Below, in pieces: positions 22,672 to 33,656 of a stretch of 64,000 nucleotides of DNA (its first letter is position 1; every line of letters starts with the position of its first letter). The notes below the pieces were generated by a model, which made no database searches, was not told the origin of the DNA, and was given only the letters and a program-made list of their open reading frames with translations. The stretch comes from Humulus lupulus (taxonomy: Eukaryota > Streptophyta > Magnoliopsida > Rosales > Cannabaceae): contig NC_084802.1 of NCBI RefSeq assembly GCF_963169125.1, forward strand, positions 40,942,607-41,006,606, given 5' to 3'. Made by a program: the position numbers and the translations under genes.

Positions 22672-22898
22672 ATTTATGCTACAAAAATTAAAAGTTAGGT
22701 ATTGAAGTGCAACACTTACATAAACTTAGGTATTTATGCCACCAATATCCCTATTTAAAAAGTTTGGTATCTACCTCCTAACGGAAAAATAATGGTTGCA
22801 ATAAAAAATAAATGTTAGGTATTTATGCCATAAAAAAATAAGTTAGGTATTTAAGTGCAACATATGCATAAACTTAGGTATTTATGCGGTGAATATCT
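22672..22898. repeat. Terminal tandem units in the right arm
   Basis: A unit with TTAGGTATT(T/G)AAGTGCAACA and ATAAACTTAGGTATTTATGC occurs at about 22697-22745 and again at about 22843-22890, so the right end carries a duplicated tip. Confidence 0.7.
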
Positions 22899-22924
22899 CT
22901 TAACTATCTATCTATCTATCTATT

Positions 22925-23251
22925 TCTCAATAGTTACTACCCATAGATGGTTACTAACAATTATGTTGATGTGACAACATAGTGACTTGGTATAGCAAGT
23001 CACCAACAAGCAAAGATTTTTTTTCTACATTAATTTCGAATTTTCATATATAATGCTTAAATAATATTTTTTTAATTCTTTAATTTAATAAATATGTGAC
23101 CGCCATGTAATCAGATAGCCTTTCAAAATTTTTTAAAAAAATCAAAATTTATTTTTAGAAATATTAATTGACAACTATAAATATGGATCAATGATCTTAA
23201 TCTAATGGTTAATATTAAAGTAATCATCCATAGGTAGTAACCATTAAGAGT
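22925..23251. mobile_element. MITE candidate, about 327 bp
   Basis: Inverted termini of about 30 bp: left CTCAATAGTTACTACCCATA plus GATGGTTACT, right (complement) CTCTTAATGGTTACTACCTA plus TGGATGATTACT. The inside is AT-rich with no coding capacity. The left flank is a (CTAT)n run at 22901-22922. The superfamily and target duplication are unclear. Confidence 0.6.
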
Positions 23252-23287
23252 GCCCCATATATATATATATATAAAGGAGATTATGTG

Positions 23288-24276
23288 TGTTATCCCCAAA
23301 AATTGGAGATCGATGACGTGGCAATAGAGGTGAAAAGTGGCAGTACATGGTCCGTAAAAGACACATTAATAAGTCAATAAATATATTGGCTCCTCAGAGT
23401 TGTGATAAAGTGATCTGGCTTAGGAGTAGCCGAGTAGGCCATTGAAGAATTTTGACTGGCTTAAGAAGTGTCATGATAGACCATAGATGTGCCATGTTAG
23501 ACCAGAGATATACCATGTTAGACCAGAGATATGTCATGCTAGACCAGTGTGCCATGTTAGACCAGAGATATGTCATGCTAGACCAGTGTGCCATGTTAGA
23601 CCAGAGAAATGTCATGCTAGACGAGTGTGCCATGTTAGACCAGAGATGTGCCATGTTAGACCAGAGGAGTGCGTGTCCTACCAGCCAAGTGTGTGACTGT
23701 CCGGTAGAGGTATGGCCGACCAGGAGGTGATATTCATCAACCAGGTAGAACAGACTACGTCAAGGTTCCCAGAAACGGCTTCAACAAGAATCGGTCTTGC
23801 CATACGCGGGAATCTCTCATTCTTCCCACAAATTTGGTGTTCTGTTACATTTTGAATATTTTTGTAATTTAAATATAATAAATATAATGGAATATCCCGA
23901 TTCTAGGGGATATCAGATGTATGATCCTAAGCCTATAAATATATGGCTTGTGGGATCAGAAAGGAACTTTTGGAAATTTGGAATTTTGATCCGAATTTTC
24001 TAGAGAGAGAGTGCTTTTTCTTGAGAGAACTCTTTTGTATTCTGAGAATTTACACTGAAGAAACTCAGTTGACACAGATTCATCTGATCTTGAGTGTAGA
24101 TAAATAATCATATCTCTAAGTGGATTAGGCTATTACCAACATATTGGGGCTAAACCACTATAAAAATTGCGGGTTTTATTTACTTTCTGTTCAAAATTGT
24201 CTATGTCGTTTAATTTCTCTTGAAGGCTTTATCGTTTTTGACGTTCTCACGTCGTTGGCCAAAAACGCGGTCAACA
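23288..24276 (+). mobile_element. Solo LTR of a Tat-lineage gypsy element
   Basis: Starts TGTTATCCCC and ends GCGGTCAACA, flanked by a perfect 5 bp duplication ATGTG (23283-23287 and 24277-24281). It shares the opening GATGACGTGGCA and the GGTCAACA end with the LTR at 8448-9108, and has a TATAAATA box at 23934-23941 followed by a transcript start region with GAGAGAACTCTTTTGTATTC. Length 989 bp, no internal domain. Confidence 0.93.
23465..23690. repeat. Minisatellite in the solo Tat LTR
   Basis: About eleven units of 18-19 bp with the consensus GCCATGTTAGACCAGAGAT, in an alternating pattern where every second or third unit is TCATGCTAGACCAGTGTG-like. The periodicity keeps several frames open on both strands (for example 23394-23654 minus, 23452-23730 plus); these are repeat artefacts. 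Confidence 0.9.
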
Positions 24277-24281
24277 ATGTG

Positions 24282-24685
24282 GCTCTCTAAAATCTCTACA
24301 AAGCATTATTTCTATTTTCTCCTTTAATCTAATTTTTTAATTCATTTACAAAATCAAAACATATATGTTATCTTTGATTTTAACACCTAATAAACTAACA
24401 AAAATTTAAATAAGATATTTTTTGAGTTTATATTTATATTTATTTTTAATTTTATTATTAGATTACCAATAGTTAGTTTATAAGATATTTAATAATTTAA
24501 GATATTTCATATAAATAACCATATCATTAACAATGAAATTTTTATAAATGTTCATATACAATTTAAAACGTTCATATATAATTTAAGATATACAATAAAA
24601 TTTTAATGAAATTAATTTAAGATATACAATGAAATTTTAATTAAATTTTAATAAGATATTTAATAATTTAATGTATATATATTTA
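24282..24685. other. AT-rich sequence, no gene
   Basis: Flank of the Helitron. It includes 24515-24655, which recurs at 25592-25732 inside the Helitron. Confidence 0.6.
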
Positions 24686-25732
24686 TCTTCTATATAATAA
24701 GTGTGTAGATAATAGAAATTTTTTGTTTTAATGATTTTTTATTTTTTTTCGTTAACTTTAACAGAATATTTTTATATATAACAAAATATTATTATATTTA
24801 ATGGTTGATTATAAACATGACTCAAATTTAAATAAAATTAAATATATGAATAATTAAACAAATTAAAATAGGATATTTTTGAGATATTTTATAATGATAA
24901 TTTTTAAAAAATAATAAAACTATATATTTTATAACTTCAATAAAATTTAATTAAACTTAAATTTAATATTATATTAAATATATAATATATAATCATTTAT
25001 TGTCACTACCAAATTCAAAAATAAAAATTAATTAATTAAAATATGATATTTTTAAGATATTATATGATAATTTAAATAATTAAATCATATTTATTTAAAA
25101 ATAATAAATGCATACATATCATTTTTTTATCTTATAAATTTGTGTAATAGTTTATTTTTTATCAAGTGATTGGAATTATTTTTCCTCATTAAATTCACTA
25201 AAGGACATTGTGAGATACATTAGAAACTAAAAATAGTTGATGCATGTATACTACTTTCTACACTATGACTTTTTCTATTCTTATTTATTTCTATTATTAA
25301 TTTCTTTTTAAATATTATTGTATTATATATATATATATATGTCATGTAGCCATGTAAATATATATTTATGTCAACATTGTGTTTAGATGTCATATATGTA
25401 GAGAATATTGATATAAATATTTATATATACTATAGAACTATAATTCATTCTATTATATATATATTTAAAAAAAAATAGTGAACCAGTTTTTATTAAAATT
25501 ATAGACAATGTTTACAACTTTAAAACTAAGCAAACGTACATTGCACATTGCTTCTATCTAATATATATATATATATATATAAATATAAATATGAATAACC
25601 ATATCATTAACAATGAAATTTTAATAAACGTTAATATACAATTTAAAACGTTCATATATAATTTAAGATATATAATGAAATTAATTTAAGATATACAATG
25701 AAATTTTAATTAAATTTTAATAAAACTTCATA
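24515..25732 (+). repeat. Direct repeat pair of about 140 bp, 1.08 kb apart
   Basis: 24515-24655 and 25592-25732 share AATAACCATATCATTAACAA and the phrases ATTTAAAACGTTCATATATA and TTTAAGATATACAATGAAAT with few differences. One copy is outside and one inside the proposed Helitron left end. Confidence 0.75.
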
Positions 25733-26211
25733 TATAATTTAAGAATAACCATATCAGATGTATAGCGTTCCTATTAAATTTTAATAAACGTTCTTTGTTT
25801 TTAGGATGTATGAATAAATGTTTATATATGACTAACCATAACAGATGGTAGTTTCATTTGATTTATTTTTTTATTCATTTGATTAACCATATACGATATG
25901 TTGTAACCATATGTTCATTTTATTCATTTTTTTTACTATTTTATTATTATTTAAATTAATAATATTATATATAAATATCTCTTCATGATTTTATATATAT
26001 TCTAAACCTTTTCTACAACTTTCATATTTTCTTCTACTCTAATTTTTTTTTCTCTTCTTCTCTCTAAACTCATTCAATTACAATTTTTATGATGCAACAT
26101 TCTTTTCTTTCCGACTTAAACAATGATAGAGATGATTGGATGATCATGATTAGAGTTTGTAGACTCTGAGAGTCTCTCAATGCTAAGAAGAATGGAGAAT
26201 TAATTAGTATG

Positions 26212-26465
26212 TGTTATAAATATTAGATATATGGATGTTCATAATAATGAAGAATCACTAGGTTACTCAAAGTAAAATATCAACATTAATTCTTGATTGT
26301 ATTCGGAGTAGTTACCCGATTTCCTTAGGGCTTATTTATCTGTATAAATAGGGATCCTTTCCCCATTGAAATAACATATACAAGAGTTTCTCTCTTTACA
26401 TCTCTTTGTTATTCTGCTTATTTATTTATACTTTATATTTCAGTATTCGTAATAATTTTATAACA
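26212..26465 (+). repeat. 5' LTR of the decayed copia element
   Basis: TGTTATAAATATTAGATATA at the start, TAATTTTATAACA at the end. TATAAATA box at 26343-26350. Confidence 0.92.
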
Positions 26466-27160
26466 CGTTATCAACACGACTCTCTAACTATTATTATTTG
26501 TAGGTTCAAATTCTTATCATGAATCTTTAGTCATAATCATTTGTTGAATTTGAACTAGATGATTCAATCTTCAACCACCATCTTGTGTGATAACAAAATT
26601 CATTATCAAGACTCTAGTCATCATAGTATATTGAGGTAAAAATATTTTATTGCAAATGTATGTTTATATGATCACCATACTATATATATTGATCATAAAA
26701 AAATGTACATGTGAGTTGTTATTTTACCATTGTGATAGTATTATATGGTTTAATGTCTTGTTAACGTAAATATGATTATATTCATATGTATGCGTTCTTA
26801 CTATCTCAGATATTTAATATTGATTTGTCTGTAGTATTTATTTTATAGTTATTTACAAATGATTACATTAGAATTTGTAAAGTTCCATGTCTATGGTATA
26901 TTGAAAAAAAATTATAAATCCTTGAGATAAGGTCTTCTATATATCCTGAAGATTATACAAAAGTGATATTATTCATTAAGATACATAAAAGAATCATAAT
27001 TGCTAAAGAGTTGTGATATTTTAGCAAAATTCCCTGAAGTGAATATTTCACATATTTGTCAATTATATGAAATTTATGAACACAATTAAAAAAAATATTA
27101 AACTATATTATGATTGATGCATTTGGTGACTGATTTTTTCAAGTCCCAAAAGTTTTAAGA

Positions 27161-28591
27161 ATGGTGGATTTAAGTGAGGTTTGAGTGTTAAAAATGGTGG
27201 ATTTTCTGGGCTTGAAGGGGTCGGGCCACGACTCAGTTCTTGGTGTGCTGCGACCCTTCGAAGTAGATAGAATTAGGGAAGAAAGGCGAGCCGCGGCATG
27301 GGGAGTTCTGGGCCGCAACCCGTGTCTGGTTTTTGGTGAGGCTGAGCCTCTAGTCAGGGGCAAGCTGTGGCATAGGAAGCTTGGGCCGCGAATCTTAAGG
27401 ACATTCTTGGTCTTTTGGAGATTTAAGGTGCGGGGACTTGACCTAGGGTGCTTGGGATCGATTCCACTATCGTGCTTGGTGGAATTGGATGTCCCGAAGG
27501 CTAGAACTTGGTCTGGAAACCCTTAATCATTTATTATTGATGGAATCCTTTATCATGATTGTGACTAGGTGTACGCTTGGGCTCGGGACAAGATCGTGCT
27601 CGGGGGTCGTCTTTCTTAATCAAAGCACTTGGGGTGAAAGGTAAGAAAACTTCACCCGTTTATGTGGATAGGTTGAGACTGAGTGTTCCCTATACTCGTA
27701 TGCACTGATATATGATTGTGATAAACTATATGAATAGGTTGAGACTAAGAGCTCCCTATAATTGTATGAATGTCACGAGGTGGTATTATGCCATGGGGAC
27801 ATGTGATAAACGACCTAAGAGTGCGAGAATCAATACTTGCGCATAGGGCGCGGCTTAGCCACTGGTAACTGAGGATAGCTTATTAATCACTGAGCTTGGT
27901 TAAGCTGGTCGAAGTTAGTGGGTATAACACTGGTGGCGGCCTAAGTGAGCCGAAGACAGTGGGTTAAATAGAAGGTGCGGCCTAAGGGCGCCGACCCTAA
28001 ATATTGAATAATGATTGCAATGAACTTTTAATTATGATATGTTGATTATCTGGATGACAAATTGTTAATTTGTCGATAGTTATCATTAAATAGGTTAATG
28101 TTACGAATTGTTGTATACTTGGTTATGCTTTGTGGAATATTTAGTTAGTGGTATTGATCATGCTATGATATTATGTTTTCTTGCTGGGCCTCGGTTCACG
28201 GGTACTACGTGGTGCAAGTGGAGGCAAAGGTAAGATGAATTGACCATGGGTTGGAGAGTTCTAGGGGCGAGGTGTACATTGTCAGTTGCTCGTCCGCCAC
28301 GGTCGAGGGTTTGTATAGGGACGACGACCTAAAATATGTATTTTGCCATTAGAGTGGCTTTAGTTGTTTATAACATTTGGAAATCTTGTAAAAGTATCGT
28401 TTAAACCCTGATTTGGGATCCCATGTACCAAGCATTTATTTGAATGAAAATTACTTATTTATAACCAAAATCTTTTAAACCTAACCTATTTATGTCATTA
28501 GATTCGCATTTTTATTTAAATGACTTGGTTAGCAAGTCTCGCACTATTTTAAACTCACAATGTAACAGTCTTGGTTATCCAGGGCATTACA
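27161..28591 (+). repeat. 5' LTR of the Tekay-like element, lacking about 1 kb at its start
   Basis: Matches 34106-35468 of the 3' LTR, mostly with transitions. Relative to the 3' copy it has an extra tandem unit near 27665-27760 (GGATAGGTTGAGACT and GAATAGGTTGAGACT repeated). Ends AGGGCATTACA. The apparent open frames here (27185-27526 plus, 27139-27363 minus) recur in the other LTR and are not genes. Confidence 0.88.
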
Positions 28592-28594
28592 ACT

Positions 28595-28606
28595 TGGTAT
28601 CAGAGC
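28595..28606 (+). promoter_or_regulatory. Primer-binding site (initiator tRNA-Met)
   Basis: TGGTATCAGAGC begins three bases after the LTR end, the standard position. Confidence 0.85.
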
Positions 28607-31600
28607 GTCCTAGGTTTAAGGGTTCCTGAAGATAGGTTGGACATGTACACTCACCGCTAAAGACAAGCTCGACTCAGGGTTCTGTAATTGAATATATGAG
28701 ATTATATGCTTAAGTTCTTGATTGAAATATGAATGTATTATGTTGTGTGATTATAGGGAGCATGAGAAAATGATAGGGCCTAGCCCTTGACTATTGTGTG
28801 ATGAGATTGAGGCGTGCTGATCAACATTGCTATTGCATGTGAATGTATATCTGAGCAATGGTTCGTGTACTAATGGTATGTAGTGAACTGCTTAAATTGA
28901 ACTTATATGTTATACTTGTTTATTGGCTTGTAGGAAGCATGATAAAGTGTGAGTATACTTGGTTGTAATAAAAATTTGGTAGCTAAATGTATAGTATTGT
29001 GGATCCGTGTTTAGTATGCTTTATGTATGCATGATTATTGTGGTTATTTGGACCTGGTTGTGGATTGGTTCGGAGTGTGCACCTCAGGGCTGAGGAGTTT
29101 AGTCAGCAGTGGTGGATGAATTCAAATTGTTTGCACCCAAAATGGTTAAGTGGACTTGGCGTGGTATTACGGGGGGTTGCAGATGATAGTTGGGGTTGGA
29201 AACCTCCATCTTCCCCTGAAATCCGCAGCAGATATTCGCTAGTATGTGAGTAAGCTGTGGGGTCTAATAGTTGAGTCTAGATGGAAGAATAGCAGACTCC
29301 TTTTTGGAAGAGCTACTTTGTATACTTTGACAGTGAGGTTACCAGTGTCGGTTTAATATGAGGATATAGACAGATAAGAGTATTATATGGAAGGCTTAAA
29401 AGGCGTTATCCTCTGGTTTTGAGGAAAGTTTGAATTCGCCTAAGAATTGGTCAATGGATGGACAAAGCTAATTCCTTCCTTGGTTATATAAAGGTGAGAG
29501 GTCATAACTAAGGGGTTGTGCTAACTATTTGTGGCAGAAGGATGCCCAGAAATGGTATTCAGACCGAGATACTGGCATGATGGGTTGGAAGGAACTCAGA
29601 TGGTGATTTGATACAAGAGGTTATAAAGACATAGTTTGAGTTGCAGAGACTAATATGTTTATAAGCTTGATTTGAAATGGTAAGATCACGACAGTGTATG
29701 TCAGTGAGTTTTGTGAGTTGGATAATTCATTTTGGAAATTTATACAGACAGATGTAGCTGGAAATGATGACCCATTTGGGGATTTAACTCTGGAATGGTC
29801 CAGAGCGTCAGGGCCGCTCCAACGTATGAGATCTTCATTTGTACTTAGATAGCAGGGAGGGCCATGTTATTTGAGGTAAGTGAAATGAGGTATAAAGTGT
29901 GAATGACGTAGGGCAAGAGATGCAAATGACAGTATTTCCAGTAAGGACAGATTCTCGGTAATCGAAGTAGAAGAACCCCAGACAGTTCTATGGCTCCTGA
30001 TTTTGACAGGAAGGGGGTTTGGTTTGTAAGGTAGCCGTCAGGATAGTGATGGGAACCAGTGAGGTTATTTAGTATGCACCAGGGGCAGGGGACGCCGCCT
30101 GGAAAGATGTCAGGTGAGGGCACGACTTCTACATGGAATGATTTGATATGTTAGGATGAATTGCTCATGATCAGGGAATGGAAGACTAGAACTAGAATGC
30201 CTTGTTACATTCGAGCCCAAGGCTAGTTCCACGGAGATGATCAGTTGACTGAATAGTTCACGTTTTTGGTTATATAACGAGCTGGAAGAGTTCGATGTTG
30301 AGAATGTCCTAGGAAAGGTTCAGACATAGAGAATATGCCTCAAGGGTAATTTCCGAGGGGCTGGAAATACTAGTACTTATTGAGGAGGAATGAGAAAGTT
30401 TTGGAAGAGGAATTGGAATACAAGTAATACAGAGGTTCGTAGTGAGAACAATAGAGCTCGTCATATGGGAACCTTGACATGAGTCAGAGTGAGAGTTAAT
30501 TGATTAAGAGACAACCATGGATTGTAGGGGATATCACTTGGGAATGTTAATTGGACTGAATGGAAATTAAGCTGACCAGTAGGAATTCAGATAGGTATAC
30601 AAGGAGTGATTGGGTATGCTTCAAGACTGAGCTACGGATAGGTTCGGTATCAGGGACATTATGGAAGGTGGTAATGGTTTGACAGAAAGAATTACTGAAG
30701 CAGTCGAAGAAGTTTGACCTCGGGGTGGATTGGACAAAGCATCATATTGTGGGAATTGTTGGCATCGTCTGTTAAGGATGAAGAGTTTAAATGCCCAGTT
30801 ACAAGACAGATAATGTCTTCAGGAATTGATCTACGATCTGGTTATTACCAGCTGAGGATCAAGGAAAGAGACATTTCAGGAATTACAACTTGTACCAAGT
30901 AGGGTGTGATGAGTTGGTAACAAAGGTTCTTAACTGATTCAAGCTTCGGCAACACAGGTAAGTTCTACAAGCAGAAAATATAGGAACAGTGTGAACAAGT
31001 CACTTTCAGGTTTATTGGCAGTATGTTGGACTACTCTTTAGTTAGAAGTGGAATGCGAACGACCACTACGTCGATAATGTTAGTACTAAGGAAGCAGGGT
31101 CACAGGTAAGGCTCCATGAAGTGTCAGTTTGGTCTCTCCAGAGGTATTCAGAATAATGCTATAAGAAGCGAAGAGGGTCAGGTATGAAGAGATTTGATCT
31201 GAAGCTACAGAGAAGCTACTGAAGAACGTCTGAAGGGTAGGGAGCACAACGAGGTCGGTAAACGCGCCATCTACTACGTAAGTATCTTCGAAGGCGGCTA
31301 CACCAGAGATTAGAAAGACAGTAAAACTTGAAGTTAGACTGAATGGATAGTGTCAAATTAGAAGTTCAGAAGACAGAGGGAGGATTGATTAGCGCTTGGT
31401 GATGAGGAATATGCGTGTTATGGATGAATATAGAAGGGTAGCATGAAGGACCTAATTTTTGATAAAGATATGAAATTGTGAGTGGTACATCATAGGTTGA
31501 GATGCGCCCAGGCACATATTGACGCGAGGATGGATCGAGCCTCTCAAGAGGTAAAGGAACAGGAATATGGTTGATATACATGGAACATTAAGTTGGCAGT

Positions 31601-33065
31601 GTATGCATAGCATAAGGTATTTGAGCGTTTCATCATTTGTAAGAAAAATAACCTTGAGACCAAGATTTAGTGAAACGTAATGGATGGATGGTTGGTGTTA
31701 GAGATCCTTGACTGTACAAGGAGGCGGATCTCTTACTTGGAAGGTGTATGTCACTTAAACAGATCGCCACAGACTATAGTGGAATAAACAAGATAACGGT
31801 TGAGATTGGTATAGCATTAGTGCGTGGTGATGAATAGTTACATATTCCTTTGGACAATAGAATCCAGAGTGATGGTTTTGTGAAGACGGGGAAGAACCCT
31901 GTTAATGTAATACGAGTTAAGATACAAGGATCGGATGAGTGGTCCGATGGGAATTTGGCGTGGAGATGAGAATTCTAAATGGAGATCGTTCCACCTTCTA
32001 GGGTATATTGTACTGGGAGGTTTAAGTGGGTGACAAAATTTAATATGCTTGGATATTGGAAGGTAAAGTGATATGGTGGTGGATCATAGGAATGGACCAC
32101 ATTAGACTATAAGTAAGGTGATTGGACAGGGAAATTTATAGCTCAGCTAAATGAGTTAATGTAATTTGGTTCATATGAACTGGTAATGGGGCAAAGCATT
32201 GATAATGCTGAGTTGAGACCCTATAGTTTTCCATGTTTTGGAAAGAAACTAGAGAGCAAAGAGAATAAAGTGAGAATCTGGAGTTATTGGTTGATTGCAG
32301 ATGGAATAGCAATATGAAGATTTAACAGTTATTTTAAGGGATTATGCGTTGAATGTGCAGATATTTGAGATATTAAGGAAAGTGTAATCATTGATGAAGT
32401 AGTCACAATGATGAATGCTAGAGTACAGCTAATGTGACACGACATAGGACATGGTAAGATAAAAGCAAGGAGTCCTATGCTAGGTAAAAAAATGAAATGT
32501 AGTGGATACAACGGTTCAGTATTGGTTCAGGGGAAAACCAAAGAGGTTGTTGGAATTCTTAAGGCAGGAGTGACTGTCTATTTGAAAGAACATAAGAGTT
32601 GGTAAGTTGTTAACTTTGGAATACAAAATTCCAGGATGAGAGATTTGTATCTCTCCAAGTAGTGCAGATAAGGAAGAGTATAATATTCCTGGGAAAGAAA
32701 GGGGAGTTCTGACTCCCGATTCAACAGGAATTCTGAGGTTATACCAAGGATTAGGCTAGGGGCCTATAAGTCGATCTCACCCTGGTAGGGGTGATGACTC
32801 ATGGGTATTTCTGGTATCGATGATAAGACAAGAAAGCGACCGTTAATGAAATAGGCAGAACCTGGAGTTTCTGCAGTTTTGGTGTGTAAGCAAAGGTTAA
32901 TGAAAGTATAGTTATTAAACAAGATCTTGTGGAACAAGATTGTTTCTCACGTAAGAGTGTTATCGAAGAGTAAGAGTAAAGGTGTTGGACCTTGGGAATT
33001 TTAGTCAGAGGTACGAGGTCTACTATTTGATGTGTTCGAGTAAATTTCGAGGACGAAATTGTTAT
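28607..33065 (+). pseudogene. Decayed gag-pol interior of the Tekay-like element
   Basis: No long frame remains. Legible pieces: SSGIDLRSGYYQLRIKERDI at about 30815-30875 (RT palm block IDLRSGYHQ), an RNase H-like tether near 31550-31640, and the end of pol before the purine tract. Gag, protease and integrase could not be identified with confidence. Confidence 0.65.
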
Positions 33066-33079
33066 AAGGAGGGGATAGT
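33066..33079 (+). promoter_or_regulatory. Polypurine tract of the Tekay-like element
   Basis: AAGGAGGGGATAGT directly before the TG of the 3' LTR. Confidence 0.85.
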
Positions 33080-33622
33080 TGTAACGACCCAAAATTACTA
33101 ATAAGGCTTAAGGGCCTTGATTAGTGTGTCAGGTGGGCATAATTGGAATTTATGTGAATTACTGGTGAAAATGCATGATTATGTGAAATGCATGTTTATG
33201 AGTACTAGATAAGCATGCGGGCCCTGTTTAGCTTGTAAGGGCATAATTGTAATTTTGGCCCGTTAGGGCATAAATGTGATAAACTGTTGAGACCACATTA
33301 TTATGTGGATATATTTATGTTAGCAGCATTCGGTATAAGGCGATCCTAGGGAGCAAGTAGCGGGAAAAGTCACAATGGGACCCGATACTTGACTCGGGGC
33401 GAGTCAAGGGGTATTTTGGGTTATCGGGTTATGGAAATAAATAATTGGAGATATATTTGAGGTTAGGAAGCCTAGGTGGGAATACTGGGGAAATTTACCA
33501 TTTTGCCCTCGGGGACGTTTTTGGCACCCCGAGCCTAGAGATTAACTTAAGTAGCTAAGGATAGATAAAACAAAGTTAGGAAAATAGTAGAAACACCTTA
33601 ACTGACCCTTCCCTCTTCTCTC

Positions 33623-33656
<34 letters not shown>

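Larger units (their letters stand above)
9109..22898. mobile_element. Old DNA transposon with long inverted repeats (MULE-like)
   Basis: The left arm (9109-9752 continuing at 21272-about 21400) is the inverted complement of the right arm (about 22240-22898). Matching blocks: 9109-9270 with 22672-22835; 9640-9752 with 22400-22515; 21272-21400 with 22240-22400. The match runs straight across the insertion point of the solo LTR at 9753, which proves the arms were continuous before that insertion. Arms are about 650-800 bp and surround about 840 bp of partly GC-rich interior. Such long TIRs suit a Mutator-like or foldback element. The left tip is lost to the Tat insertion, so no target-site duplication can be shown. 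The right arm has an extra partial copy of a unit containing GGTATTTATGC. Confidence 0.7.

Noticed and set aside
23394..23730. Open frames on both strands with repeated MLDQR/WSNMAH-type peptides
   Set aside because: They are translations of the 18-19 bp minisatellite in the solo Tat LTR.
27139..27526. Two frames of 74-113 codons near 27.3 kb, with similar ones at 34080-34398
   Set aside because: They occur in both LTRs of the Tekay-like element, have no domain features, and differ in length through simple substitutions.
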